In this document: one piece after another, positions 39,212 through 52,000 of the stretch
How the letters are laid out: each line of letters begins with the position of its first letter
Position numbering within the stretch: the first letter of the stretch is position 1
Source of the DNA: Oscarella lobularis
Lineage: Eukaryota; Porifera; Homoscleromorpha; Homosclerophorida; Oscarellidae
DNA length: 64,000 bases
Assembly (NCBI RefSeq): GCF_947507565.1
Contig: NC_089178.1
Span: 1,178,001-1,242,000, forward strand
Reading direction: 5' to 3'
Notes under the pieces: model-generated
The model's database searches: none
Told to the model about the DNA's origin: nothing
Seen by the model: only the letters and a program-made list of their open reading frames with translations
Program-made: the position numbers and the translations under genes

Positions 39212-41256
39212 ATGGAATCGGACGACGAAGACGAAGCTATTAGTTCACTCCTCGGAAACGGAAAGCCGCCTCGAGACAGGCGAGTCGACAAGGACTTGCT
39301 CCTCCCTAAAAAATTCCTATTCTCTTCGCCTTTCTTCTCATCGCAGGTTCAATCTAGTCTACTGGATCATGTACGTACAGGGAATCGGCACTCTATTGCC
39401 GTGGAACATGTTTATCACGGCGCATACGGTGAACACGTTGTTCATGCACAGTTGATATAAAATGAAAAATTTTTTTGACGAACTTTTTCTCGCCACAGTA
39501 CTTCGATTACAAATTGAAGAACGAGACCGGAACGAACGCTTCGGGACAATTTCAATATTCTTTCGAAAATTATTTCTCAGTGGGATTCATGATTCCCAAT
39601 CTGTCGTTTCTCGCTTTGAACGTCTTCTTGAAGCACCAGTAAAAGAAGCAACGCTCGTTTGTCGAAGGCTTAGATTAATAATAATCTTTTGTCACAGTTT
39701 TTCTTTGAGACAACGATTCACCACTTCGATTCTGATAGTACTTAGTGGATTTGTCGTCACGGTGGCACTCGTTCCTCTAGACTCTTTTTCATGTACGAAA
39801 GAAACTTTTCTTCATTTCCTTATAAAAGTCTTTTTTATATTGTAGGGCAAAACGGCTTCTTTGGAGTTACCATGGTTATAGTTCTCTTCACGGCAGGTAT
39901 ATTATTGTTTTTCTCTCTCTCTCTCGATTATTGAAAATATTAGTTGGCGGAGCTGTGTATCAAAGCGGCGTCTTTGGTCTTGCTGGGATGTTTCAGGATC
40001 ATAAATATACCAGTGCTGTCATGGCAGGACAGGTATGGAATTTCTTATTCTAATTGAGAAAGAGAGATGAAATCACTCTACTAGGGTCTGGCTGGGATAT
40101 TTGCCTCGTTGGCAAGTATATTTTCTATTTTGGGTAACTTTGTTTCTGAGGGGAATTCCGTTTTTTTATTTATATATTGGTGTTTAGGTGGAAGTGGTCC
40201 TGAGGAGAGTGGCATTGCGTATTTCAGCTGTGGCATTTTTGTCCTTCTTGCCGCTATTGCAACGTTTTTTCTTCTGCATTATATTGTAAGGAATTAATTG
40301 CTTCTTCCCCGGGAAGAAATAGTCTAAGAGGTGAATTCTACTATGCAGAAGTTCTCTCAATTCTTTCTTCATCGACAAAAAGGCAAGAGTGGTAGGGGAC
40401 GGGCATACACTCATCCCCTTAATAACCAAACTAGCTTCTATGGATGCAGTTGTCCAGCGCGCAGACGACGAAGAAGAAGAAGACAGAAAAGTGATCAGAC
40501 CCAACTTCTGGTTCATATTCAAAAGGGTAAATATCATGTATATTTAATACATAGTAATATTGTGATGAAACAGATATGGAAACCTGCTTTGAACGTGTTT
40601 ATCATCTTCTTCGTGACGTTGTCTATATTTCCAGCGATCACTTCGAATATAAAGTCAGTTGCTGCTCATCCTGACGCTAGTCCATGGACAGGTTAGAGGA
40701 ATGACTGACTATTTTCGGTTTTTTTCTCAGTCGTCTTTCTCAGACGCCTATTTCACTCCTGTGACCTGTTTCCTTCTCTTCAACGCGTGCGATTTCACTG
40801 GAAGAACAATAGCTGCGTGGATTCCATTTGTAAGCAAATCAACTCTATCTTTATTTTTATTTTATCTCGTCCTTCCCTTCCTCTGCTTTAGATTTCATCC
40901 AAGTGGCTATGGCTTCCTTCATTTCTTCGTCTCGCATTTCTTCCTCTGTACGTCTTCTGCAATGTCCAGCCGCGAGACTCTCCAGTCGTCTTCAACAGTG
41001 ACGTATTCCCTATTGTTTTTATGTTATTGATGGCCATATCGAACGGCTATCTCAGCACTCTAGCCATGATGTATGGCCCTAGGTACGTTGTCCCAATCAC
41101 AGGCCTACGCACTTTCTCAGCGGGTCTTTTAGCTTCGTTTCTGACCACGAAAAGGAGACAGCCGGTACAATGATGGCGCTTTTCTTGGGCTTGGGTCTCG
41201 TTGCAGGTAGCGGCTTTTCTTTTGCCCTTGCCGCAATGATTAAACACATTGGGTGA
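39212..41256 (+). CDS. SLC29A: Equilibrative nucleoside transporter (SLC29/ENT family)
   Basis: Plasma-membrane or lysosomal nucleoside carrier with 11 predicted helices. ATG at 39212 opens an acidic cytosolic N-terminus (MESDDEDEAISSLLGNG). Exons give VYWIMYVQGIGTLLPWNMFITAH (TM1, the ENT LLPWN motif), SVGFMIPNLSFLALN, SILIVLSGFVVTVAL, GVTMVIVLFTAVGGAVYQSGVFGLAG, GLAGIFASLASIFSILG, then a large cytosolic loop (RADDEEEEDRKV), FFVTLSIFPAIT, YFTPVTCFLLFNACDFTGRTIA (the FNxxDxxGR motif) and FMLLMAISNGYLSTLAMMYGP, ending FALAAMIKHIG and TGA. About 11 exons with introns near 60-70 bases. Substrate choice cannot be judged. Confidence 0.9.
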
Positions 41257-41383
41257 TTGCTTGCATCGAAATGAATTTTTATTGTCGCATTATCGTCAAT
41301 AAAACAAAAAACTTGTGAAATTTAGGTGCAAAAAAAGCCAAAATCGTGTGCCCAAGGTGAAAAATTTAATTGAAAGGTATTGT

Positions 41384-43794
41384 TTATTGTGCTTGACTGA
41401 TTATGTATTTTTTGAGCTTGGCTGCATTTAATTGAAGCAGTGTCGTCAGTCCGATCAAATCGCCGCTGATGTACGGAAGAGACGAGCTGCTGAGCTTGTG
41501 AAAATACCGGATGGAGCACACTCCGTCGCCCAATTTTTTGTCAGGGTAAACGGTATAGCCAGATGAGATACTCTAAAACACGAAAATTCGCGGTGGCGGC
41601 GGCGGCGGCGGCGGAACCACGAAGGACCTACTTCCGCTCTTATGCACTCTTTCGACGGAGGAAAGTCTTTGAAGTTGATTGAGGTAAAGGCAAGGGCATG
41701 ATAGTCGCTAGATATCATATAATTAATTAATAAGCGAGTCTCCGCGTGCACTGTATGTACCTGCTACTAGTTGCCTTTCTCTTTGTTGCAAGCATGAGGA
41801 ATTCCTTTGGCTGGCCTCCCTCTTCGGACGGCTGTAACACCAATCGAATAATACAGTCGTCAGCCGATTCCACGTGAACGACTTCGACTTTTCTAAGGCA
41901 ACAAGGTAAGCTCGTCAACAGATCACACGATTACCGGCAAAGAATGTCCCATTTGGGTCTTTCTTTGAAATTGGTGATGCAGTCAAAGACCGCGTCCACG
42001 GGCAATTTGACGCTAAGTGATACGCATACCACAACGTCAGACGATTGTTCACATCTCTTGCATTGAACCTTGTGACGTCGTAGTTTATAATATAATTTAG
42101 TATACGTTTCACTTACGTTCCCGTCATCAGATACTGTCTTCCACGAGTCGTCTGGTATTGTGATGAGACCAGTCAAACGTTTAATGTTTTCCAAAGTCAA
42201 GTCAAGCTAAATAAGACGCGTGTGCGGATTTAATTAATTAATTGATTAGTTTTAGTACAGCTTGATCGTTTGACCACGTCAGCAATTCGCCCTTTGAATT
42301 AATCGATTTTCTTAAATTTGTCAGATATCACATAGATAAGAGTTAGGAGCTTGTACAGTAGTACCTGGCAAGGCGAGACCAATACCGGGCTTGTGCGTTA
42401 TCATTCCTTAGTTTTTCCTCCTAAAAAAGCTTAGAAAACCACTACTAATTCTTCTTTTCTATGCCTTAGACTGCGGCCAAAGTTTCTCCGGCGGTATCGC
42501 TTCCCCGTTATCGTCAATTGCTTCGAAGGTGAAAAAGGCGCTGTTGATGTGACGATAGTCGCCTGAAATGCTTCTGGCATCGACTCGAACGCCAACCTCA
42601 AAACTGAAACGCCGAAAAATTATTCGAAAACGAAGAATCGTCGTCGTAGCCAAACCTGGTCGTAAAAACGGCATTCACGGACGATTTCAAAAAGACGCGA
42701 TCGCCCACGTAGGCGGGCGCACGAAAAACGACCGAATCAACGGCCGTAGGAACGGGAGTCCGTTGGCAAACGCGACTAGAAAGAAACGTCAAGAATAGAC
42801 GCCTCTATTGAAGGATATACCTAGCTGATATCATGGCCAGTGTTACCATCCACTCCATGATCTACGAAGAGGGATTCATTGCGATTTCTCCTTATGATAT
42901 CTCATCTACTTGGCCTCCAAATGCCGTTTTATGGTGATTTGCGTGCTGAGGTAGAACCAGTTCTACGCTCTCTGCTTTCGTTCTTGCGACAGGTATGCCG
43001 TCTTTTTTAGACTTTTGTGCGGCGAGACTGAAATGTTTCGCTGACATTCGCTTGCTGATGCCAACCGACACCTCCTTTATTTCATGAGACAAAGCTCGTC
43101 TGAAAAAAAACCGTCATAGACTTTTAGCGGTGCGCGAGAAAAGCGTTCCTTACCGAATTCGTCGCCGTTCGTTTGCTAGTAAGTGTTCGATTCTCTCTTC
43201 TTCCGTGTTGACGGGAATAGGGTCCAATTGTACCTTTCCACCGTCAATAGGTCTGGCGACGAAAGTGAAATAAGCCTGGTAGCCAAAAGAAGAAGAATCG
43301 ATTCACAGGAGCAGTTTGTTCAGCTAAGGTATACTTTGCACAAGGGTGCGACACTTCCTGTCTTCATGTTTTCAACAGAAACTTGAATTCCCAGCTCCAT
43401 ACTAGTACCAAAGGCTCGGTTGACTTTTGCTCTAAGCTGGACGACATTACCCTCTCTACACAACTGAATGAGATGCGGTTGGAAAAAAAAACACAAGAGG
43501 CTTACTTCACTCGATTTGATTCGAATTTCATGTTGTCCATGGCAACGGTGACGCAGGCCATTTTCGCGTGTCGTTCAGCTGTGGAACCATAGAACGCACA
43601 ACGTCATCAAACGGCGCGCGCCCGCGCGGAGACGAACCTGACACGCACGAGCAAATATCCATCCATTTGAGCAAGACGCCGTAGAATCGTGCGCCCGTTT
43701 CGCCAACGTATTCCGACGTCACGATTTGATTCATTTCGACTTCCGTCGTATTCTTCGAGGCTGGTTCCTCCTCCGGCTCCCTAAGAGGATCCAT
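41384..43794 (-). CDS. ACOT11: Acyl-CoA thioesterase with two hotdog domains and a START domain (ACOT11/12)
   Basis: Cytosolic acyl-CoA hydrolase. Start MDPLREPEEEPAS at 43794. Hotdog 1 is spread over small exons (GARFYGVLLKWMDICSC, ACVTVAMDNMKF, MELGIQVSVENMKTGS, YFTFVARPIDGG). Hotdog 2 begins RTKAESVELVLPQHANHHKTAFGGQ, the canonical NHxxTxFGGQ catalytic signature, followed by VFRAPAYVGDRVFLKSSV. After PPEKLWPQS comes the START lipid-binding domain (LYYKLRRHKVQ, VVVCVSLSVKLPVDAVFDCITNFKERPKWD, VHVESADDCIIRLVLQPS), ending LLQLNAAKLKKYIISQAQ and TAA at 41384-41386. The order hotdog-hotdog-START identifies ACOT11/12. A GGC run lies in the last intron (about 41590-41615). Confidence 0.9.
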
Positions 43795-44000
43795 CTTCTT
43801 TCGACTTTGCTAGCGCACGCGCTTTTGAGTATGCAACAGCAGATCGGTCTTCGTCGAAGCGATACGAATGAAGTATTCCGAGCGTGCGGTCGATGGACTA
43901 TTGGTGAGTGGCAGTCACGAGTTTTGACGTTGAGAAAAAGCTCGCATCTTGCAAAGGAATGCGAAGCGCAACGGAAAATTCGAGCAAAATCGAGGTTTCC
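43795..44000. promoter_or_regulatory. Shared divergent promoter of ACOT11/12 and the helical-repeat gene
   Basis: Start codons of the two divergent genes are about 206 bases apart. A possible upstream non-conserved exon (ATG at 43868, 12 codons, GTGAGT donor at 43904) could belong to the rightward gene, which would shrink the shared space to about 73 bases. Confidence 0.4.
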
Positions 44001-47000
44001 ATGAACGCCGAGCACTTCCGAGTGCAAATCTGTGAATTCTACGCTTCGGACGAAGGAAAAGTCGTTCTAATCCCAATGAAAGACGAAGTAGTGACAGTGG
44101 AAACCAAAGGAGTCACAGTGAAAGGAGGAAGTCTTTCTTTACGCGAAGGTGACTGACGTCATATAAGACGGACTTAGTGACGTCAATGGGACTCTTCCAT
44201 TGTACGTAGGAGATAGTTTTCATGTGGGGCCCGTTGTTTTTCATGTTGAACGCCTTCGGTGAGAATGCACGTGCTCACTACTCATAGCTTAGTCATAAGA
44301 ATGCTTGGGTGTTATTTAGAAAGAGGCAATTGCCCCAAATTCCATTGATAACGGAAGTCCTCAGTTCAAAAGTAAAGTCACAACGAAGTCTGGGCTTCTT
44401 TTACAAATATAAGCCTTTTCTAGATATTAGTGAATGATAAGCCACTTCCGGTTTCAATTAGCAAAAGTAAGAATTTTGATTTGATTTCATCTTTTGACGT
44501 TGTAGTTCTTTCTCTCTCTCTCTCTCTCTCTCTCTTTTTGAGGTGATATAGCCATGCTACTTCCTTCTCTCGAAAAAACATCATGGAAACGAGAAGAAAG
44601 CATGACGTCACAGTGGGTGATATGCGTCGACGATTCTCCAAACAAAAACGTAGAACAAGCCATCGAGTACATGGTGAAACAGACGCGATTTCACGTATCG
44701 AGCGAAAACACGGCGACACTGAGAAGATATTTATTCGACGCCATCAACGTAAACGCGCAAAGAATTTAGACTCGATCTTTCCTCCTCATTGCAATATAGT
44801 TAATTCACCGAGACGAAGTCGACGCAATACTAGAAAAATTTATCGAACTCTATGAAGAATATCATGATCGAGCGACCGTTGCGCCGACGGAGATAAATCC
44901 CTCGCCCGAAGACGAACCCGTCGTTCGTATGCTATGCAAATTCGTCGGTCTTGATCAAGATTTTTCGTCGGTATTCTAATTAATTAAAAGCAAGGGGTTA
45001 GTTATGGAGATTCTCTGTGTTTTTAGCTTGTCCTTTGGCTCGAGCTCATCGAGTCTTTGGCCGTCGGCTCGTTGCATGTTCGATATGTGCTCCTCTCTGA
45101 AAAATTTCACGGTTATGCTTCCGGTCTGCTATTGACGGCGGATGACGCGGACGTGAAAACGAAAGTTTGTCGCATTTTGTCGCTCATGTCTAACACGATT
45201 CTTCCCGATCACGCGAAAGTATGCGTCAAACATTTGCGGTTTCTTTAGAAACGATGTTTTTTTCTTTTTTTTTAGCCTCCGCTGCATCTTAGCTATGTTG
45301 AGATTATACTGCGTAGTTTGGAGGGAAGCGATAGCGTGCATTTCGCGACGGCCGCCTGTCAGACTCTGGCAGCGATTGCTGAGGCGTTGTCGCTCAATTT
45401 GTGGCCTCGCAACGTCGGGTCTTTGTCGCTGGAGAATTGTTTGAGTCATAGGGCATTGCATGCTGTTGAGAGAGTCGTGAACGAGTGCGAAAGCGAAGAA
45501 GTCAGGAAGTCGTTGGCGAAGCTAAGTAAACTGAGATCTTTGACGTAAGAAGAATTTTTTTACGTAGACGAATTATGATTGATGTATCGCGCGTTGTGTC
45601 TGTCTAGTGTCTTGGGTTCAACGAGGACAACCACTGGTAGCCGGGAGAAGATGAGGTCTTCAGGGAGACGAAGAAAGAATTTGAATGCTGCTAGAAATAG
45701 CGATATTAAGGGAAACAGTGCGATTCCAATGACAGAACTTTCGACTGTAGTAGAATCAGAAACACGCGATAAAGTGACTGCAGTAGCTTTGCAGGAGGAA
45801 AGCGTACAGACGAAGGAGACCGAAGATACGGTATCTGCTCCTACAGATGAACTTCCTGCTGAAAATAAGTCGGAGTCGGAGTCGCACTGTGAATCAGAAA
45901 AGACTTCCACTTGTAGAAATTCTAATGAAGAGAATGAAATGAAGGGGGAGAGTGAAAATAAGCCACCAGGAGTAGTGTTTCAGAGCAAAGCTGGAGAGCA
46001 AGAAGGAAGCGAGAAAACTAACGATATCCCAACGGAAAAAGAAGCAGATCAGTCAGTAAAGATTCCTTCCTCCGAAGTATCTCAGGGTGAACCAGAAGAG
46101 AGCTCGAAAGAGATCCCAGGAGAAGGCCAGAATGTGGACGTCCTTGTAGTCGCAGAGGAGCAGAAGACACCCTCTGTTGTCACTAAGGAGTCTCCGAGCT
46201 CTCCTCTCGATGTCGCCCGGAAAGAAACCGAGGATACGGTAGCAAAAGATGATGAAGAAAATTGGGCCAGGAAAAAGGTAATACTTCTTTTGATTTTCTT
46301 TATCATTATAGTCTTTTGCTTTTAGACGAGAAAGAGCTGGGTGGCTAGCAAAGACTTTGTTCCTTGTATGCTTTCCGACGTAAGAGCCAGTTTGTACATG
46401 AATTCGACAGCACGTTTGCACAACACTTCGTTTTAGAGAAACCTAGCTGATGAAATACGAGCAGAAACGCCTGCCTTCAAAGCTGCTTTAGAGAAAAGAA
46501 AGAACGTTAGTTTCGTCACATCGAATCGTTTAGACAAAGAGGATCCTTTTGTGTAGGCGTTGGACTCGATTCTTTACAAGTGCATGGGAGGACTGAATAG
46601 CGCGACGCTTAGGGAAATTCTGCGTGACGATGTGAAGGATCTGGAAGTGGCTGCTGCACTCAATCTGCTAACGGCACTGTCGTGTGTCAAGTAAGTGAAC
46701 GAACGGGATATATAATGAGCTAAAACAAATATTGTCTTGTCCTGAAGAGAATCAATGTGGGATACTCAATCACTGCATTGCATTTTTGAGGTTCTGGGAA
46801 AATTTGTTGTTGAGCCGCAACTCGGGTAATGAGGATTTATTGTTTCAACTGACAACAAGTGATTTTTATTTTTATTTTTCAAGACACAATGTAGAAGCTT
46901 GTGACATATTTCGCTATTTTCTACATATATTCGAATCGGCTGATTCTGCAGAAGAAGCGACTGTCGGATCATGCTACGAACTACTGAAAAATCTGCACGG

Positions 47001-47121
47001 AAAACTAGTGAAACTGCTTGGAAACGTTGCGTTTTTGAGTCCAATGGAAAGCGGGCAGGACGAAGCGCTACTAGCTAGGCACAGTTTGCTTGCGTCGCTT
47101 GAGCAAGTTTTTACATTCTAG
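44001..47121 (+). CDS. Unrecognised protein with helical (ARM/HEAT-like) repeats and an acidic middle
   Basis: Multi-exon gene of about 700 residues that I do not recognise. Exon 1 (MNAEHFRVQICEFYASDEGK ... VKGGSLSLREG) looks like a small beta domain and joins GDSFHVGPVVFHVERL. Next come amphipathic helical exons (QAIEYMVKQTRFHVSSENTATLRRYLFDAI, LWLELIESLAVGSLHVRYVLLSEKF, AACQTLAAIAEAL) suggesting ARM/HEAT-type repeats. A low-complexity acidic Glu/Ser/Thr segment (about 45640-46260) follows, then a helical C-terminus (VASKDFVPCMLSD, RNLADEIRAETPAFKAALEKRKN, YFLHIFESADSAEEA, LKNLHGKLVKLLGNVAFL), ending VFTF and TAG. The last exons could be a separate gene, but introns and phases allow one. Exon joins between 44240 and 44560 are tentative. 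Confidence 0.5.
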
Positions 47122-47185
47122 TTTTTTATGAATATATCTAAAGGAAAACACACACGCGTGTTCCAAATCCCGGATACCGGCAGCC

Positions 47186-50100
47186 ATGTTGGCCGTTTTC
47201 GACCGCATTCTCAATTATCTTCGAGGATCGCCCCAACCGCCTCAAGAATCGTCCGTCGACGTCGTAGAAAACTCGAGCGCAGTCGAACGACGAGAACATC
47301 GCGGCACAATCACGAGCATTGCAGAAAATCACGGAATGATCGACCACACGATCGCATTCTTCGTCGAATCGCTCGTCGGCGACGAATTTCCAGACGTCGG
47401 CGACCTCGTCGACGTCGTGGCGACGCGACGACGCCGTTTCGACGGCTGGCGCGCCGTTCGCGTGCGTCTCGTTCAACGTCAATGGCCCGACCCGGAAGCG
47501 GAGCCGGAAATCGACGACGCTCCTCAATCGCTCATCGGAAAAATCTCCTCTATCACCGACGTTTACGGTTACGTAAACGGCGATCGAATTTTATTTGAAT
47601 TCGACGCGCTCGTCGCCGGCTACGTCCCGGCTGTCGCCGATTGGGTCAAAGTCGACGTCAAGGCGAATCCCGCTAGTGAGATCACGTGGTTCGCCTATCG
47701 GGTTGAACCGTTGCGCGTGCGCAGTTTGTGTGGGCGGGTTCGGTATTTTGGCGCGCCGCGCGGCGCCAAGGAGCGCGGATATGTTGGGCGCGACGTCTAT
47801 TTTCATAAGAGTGCGTGCGTCGACGGGTTTGTGCCGGCGAACGGGGAATCGGTCAGGGTGAGAGCCGTGGAGTCCGGGCACAAGAAATCAAAGTGGCGTG
47901 CCTTGAGAGTGGAACCACTTGTAGCTACGAGTAGTGTTGCAACGGAGGAGTAATAAATGAAGTCGTTCATTTGGACATTAATTAATTTAGTATTTCTTAC
48001 AGTGGCGAGGCGGTTCAATCATCTTTTAATCATGGTATCGATGTCAATCAGGTAAATGATGTAGGAGAGATTTTTGCTGGGCAAGTCAAAGTTACGTCCA
48101 TTCCGCTCAAGTAAGATCTCTCTATCCACCACGTGGGAGGTGGAAAAAACGGGCCCGGACCTCGCGCTCTTGTAGGAACGGCAATAGCGAGCCAGTTAAC
48201 CTAATTGATTGCAGTGTGCTTGACGGAAAAGTTCTCGTGACTGTGCACGCAGAGAATGTTTTGCCTCCCGTCGATCTTCCCTACGAATTGTCTCCAGGAT
48301 CTTCGTGCATTCTTCAATGTTCTGTCTTCGGATGGTAACAATCTTTTCTAAGAATCCATTTCACTTTTTTTGTCTTTCTCGCATAGCGGTCTCGGTTGTT
48401 TTTGGAGTAAAGTTTCGCTGCGTTTCGATGGCTTTGACATTGACTTGTTTATTAACGTCCAAGTGGTCGATCCACTGGAAGCGGTCGTCGCCCCCGTCGA
48501 GCCGTATCGGCCACAGAAACGCTTAGGATTGGGTCGCGGCGTTCGCGGTGGGAGAGTGAACGAAGAACGAACGCTCGTTGTACCAGGGCAAAGACCACAA
48601 TTGTACGCAGCCAATAGAACGGATGACAAATGACTCTGTATTGTATTTTTAGCGTTGAAGTTCGTTTGCCGCGGAAGCTTATGCTGTACGACGTGCCTGA
48701 TAGCGTAAGAGAGGGCTTTGCTAGTAGGAAGGATATCTTTACTATTTTACCCGTTTTGGCTCAGGTACTTATTAGATTGGCGGTCAATTTTTTTCCTATA
48801 AATGAGACTTCTCTTTTAGCCCCTATCGCTTAGAAGTTATTCTCAACGATTTTCCGCATTGCTCTACGCTGAAGAACTGGAAATGGAAAGGACAATAAAA
48901 CAATATGCAATACCTGACGTAAGACACATAGACTACTTGAAAAAAGCATCGAATATATGCGACTACAGGCGGAAATGCGACAAGTAGGCGATTACCTCAA
49001 ATTGGTTGTTCCCGGCTTGACTGAAAGACGTCCCTCGCTTCTTGTTGGCGACAAAGTTTACGCTTCTCTCCCAGGTATACATTTCGTTTCTCTTTTTGCA
49101 TCCTATAACTCTCTTTCCCCTCTTCACAAGGAGCCGACGAGACAGTGCCTCACTATGAGGGATTTATTCACGAGGTTTTTCTGTGGAGCCCTATTCGCGC
49201 TTTATACACTTTTTCTCTCTCTCTCTCTCTAGATTCAAGGAGAGAGCGTTTTACTGAAATTCTCCAACTCGTTTCACAAGCGATTTCGCAACGACAACTA
49301 TCACGTAGACTTTTGCTTTGGCAGGCAAGCACACCATGACGCCCCAACAATTTTTAATTAATTAATTAACGAAACGATAAAAGGACGCCACTTCGCAGAT
49401 GCCATCAAGCCGTCGAATTCATCAGGCAACTCGGAAGCGAATGTAATAGTTTAGCTACGAATAGGCAGTTTTTTCGGCTACTGTACTATAGTTCTTTTTC
49501 CCACCGCTGTTGATCCGAAGCCGCCCGTTGCTTCCGTGCGTCTTTTCGTTGATCTAAGCGCCGGACTTCGTCCGCCAGATTTTCTCAATAATTGTCTCAA
49601 TACGCGACAAAAGGAAGCGGTTCAGAGAATAGTGGCCGCTCGAGGTCGACCGGCTCCCTACGTCGTATTTGGGCCGCCGGGAACCGGAAAAACCGTTACG
49701 CTTGTCGAAGCAATACTTCAGGTACTCTGTACTACATACGTAGTTTAGTTTCTATAACGTAAAGGATTTCAGGTTTTTTATCGGATCCCGTTTAGCCGTA
49801 TACTCGTAACAGCTCCTTCGAATAGCGCGGCGGATTTGTTGGTACTGCGCTTGATGCCTGTGTACCCATGCATAATTACTACATGTATACGTATAGGCAC
49901 TTCGTTTATGTGCCACCCAATGTTTTTCTCAGGGCGATTTAGCAAGATTGAACGCCTATCAGAGGTTATCCGAGGTAGAGCTCTGTCTCTCTCCTCTCTC
50001 TCTCTCTCTCTCTCTGTTAATTGTAGAATTATTATTTCTCACAGTCTCCTGAAGCTCTGCTGCCTTTTTGTCATACTGCTGACGAACTTGAAACATTTGC

Positions 50101-52000
50101 CTATTATCGAATTGTCGTCACAACGTGCGTCTCGTCGGGAATCTTTTACTCTTTCGGTCTGCAGCAGGATCACTTTACTCACGTTTTTGTAGATGAGGTG
50201 CAAAGCCACAAGAGAAAAAGATTTTTAAGTATTTCTGTAAGAATATAGGCTGGTCAGTCAACTGAACCGGAATGTTTGATACCTGCTCTGTATTGTGCTG
50301 GTCAACACGGTCAGGTACTGTACGTCACTTTTTAGAATAGATCCAGTCACCTTCTTCTTTTCTTCTAGTGTGTCTTGGCTGGCGATCCATATCAACTTGG
50401 CCCTGTTCTAATGTCGAAAATAGCTGACGTGCACGGACTTCAACTTTCCTTGTTGGAACGTCTGACCAAACGCCCGGCGTATCGTCGCAACGACGAGTTT
50501 GCTTCAGTAGGGGGATTTAATCCTTGCTTGGTATTCGCAGTTGTGTATGTACAGCAGACAGATTGACTGATGGTTTTGCTAGGTGACAAAGTTAATTGAC
50601 AATTATCGTTCTCATCGTAGTATTCTAGAAGTGCCGTCGAGACTGTTTTATGACGCAGAGCTCCGACCCTGTGCTCCTATCTCAAGGTTAGTTCCTTAAT
50701 TAGGAGAGTTATATATATTTTACTTGTGTTGTTGTTGGCAGAATTGGATCTCTCTGTAATTGGCCGGCTCTTCCGTGTCAGCCCAACTTTCCGATCATTT
50801 TTCACGGAATCAAGGTAAGCTACTAAAGATTGCCTATATGGTAAAAATCTATTCTTTAGGGAGAGGATCTTCGTGAGGGGACCAACCCGTCTTGGTTCAA
50901 TCCTGCTGAAGCGGTTCAGGTATCGAGAGGATCAGGCACTCGGACTTTATCAGTTCATACAGTGGGGTCAGAAAGTTTTCGGCACATTTAAGATTAACAT
51001 AGTTTATACCTTGACGATACAATCTGTACACTACTAGCCCCCAAACACTGTTTAGTGCCGAAAAACACGTTTAGAAACCCTTGGTGCCCGGTACGCCTTT
51101 GTTTCAACTAGTAAAAAGGACAGGCTTTTTTACACTAACTGCAGTCAGGTGTTTTAAAAGCGATTTTACTAACTACTAGTATAAACAAAGTTGTCCCTAT
51201 TATATCAGATACGTGGTCCTGGGGGTTTTGCTGATACGAACTATACGTATATTTACATATACTTTCCGAGTAAAGAAACTCATCAGATCGCACATGCATG
51301 ATCTGAGTAAATTTGGATGGTGCCGAAAACTTTCTGACCCCACTGTATATGTGCGTTCTATTTAGGCACTCAAATACGCTTTGCAGTTGACCGGTAATGG
51401 CTCGGACGGTCCTCAGCTGAGTCTCCAGTGTCAAGACATTGGAATTATTACGCCATATCGTAAACAGGTTTTGTCACACTGACTTGCAACAATATCAGCT
51501 TTTTTTGAGTTCTGTTGGTGTGCTATAGGTTGAAAAAATTAGGTCTCTTTTGGAGCGGTTTGGAATTTCGGATATAAAAGTCATTTAAACACTTAGGCTG
51601 TGGCATGTGTAATTCAATTTTCTAGGTTGGCTCTGTAGAGGAATTTCAAGGACAGGAACGAAGAGCAATAATTCTGTCGACTGTATGCCTTTTCTTTATG
51701 TTGGAGCAGCTATTTATGATATGTTGTACTGTAAATTCAGGTTCGTTCAACGTCTTCCTTTTTGTCGTCCAATGAGCATTTTTGCCTGGGATTTGTTGGC
51801 AATCCGAAAAGATTCAACGTTGCTATCACACGAGCTGAAGCTCTTCTAATTGTCATTGGTAATCGTCAATTGTTGTCCAAGGTTTGACTGGAAGAATGAG
51901 TTTATGGCATTAAAGCTCTCTAATACGAATAATTTAGGATTCCTATTGGGAAGGTTTTATTGAGTTTTGCGAAAAGCACGGTGCTTGCATTGGGCATTAG
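47186..52000 (+). CDS. MOV10L1: MOV10L1/Armitage-type RNA helicase, copy 1 (complete)
   Basis: SF1 (UPF1-like) helicase that feeds piRNA precursors to nucleases and loads PIWI proteins. Exon 1 (47186-47949) has the MOV10L1-specific N-terminus ([35 protein letters not shown] and two more cold-shock-like modules). It joins in phase 2, across a 53-base intron, to [11 protein letters not shown]. Later come a single RG unit ([13 protein letters not shown] at 48502), [38 protein letters not shown], Walker [15 protein letters not shown] (about 49672), [29 protein letters not shown] (motif II), [54 protein letters not shown] and [17 protein letters not shown]. Ends KHGACIGH and TAG at 51998-52000. 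All helicase motifs are intact. One intron contains a MITE. Confidence 0.93.
50960..51345. mobile_element. Tc1/mariner-type MITE in a MOV10L1 copy 1 intron
   Basis: A 386-base element with 26-base terminal inverted repeats: CAGTGGGGTCAGAAAGTTTT at 50960 onward, reading through CGGCAC, and its exact reverse complement ending at 51345. It is flanked by TA on both sides (50958-50959 and 51346-51347), the target-site duplication of Tc1/mariner transposons. CAGTG termini also fit that superfamily. There is no transposase frame inside, so it is non-autonomous. It sits between the exons ending WFNPAEAVQ and beginning [12 protein letters not shown]. The matching intron in MOV10L1 copy 2 (about 60219-60276) is short and lacks it. 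Confidence 0.9.

Noticed and set aside
44505-44535. (TC)n tract as a possible repeat array; also (ATTT)n near 2268, 25590 and 62030
   Set aside because: Simple microsatellites inside introns, partly polypyrimidine tracts; nothing CRISPR-like or structured.
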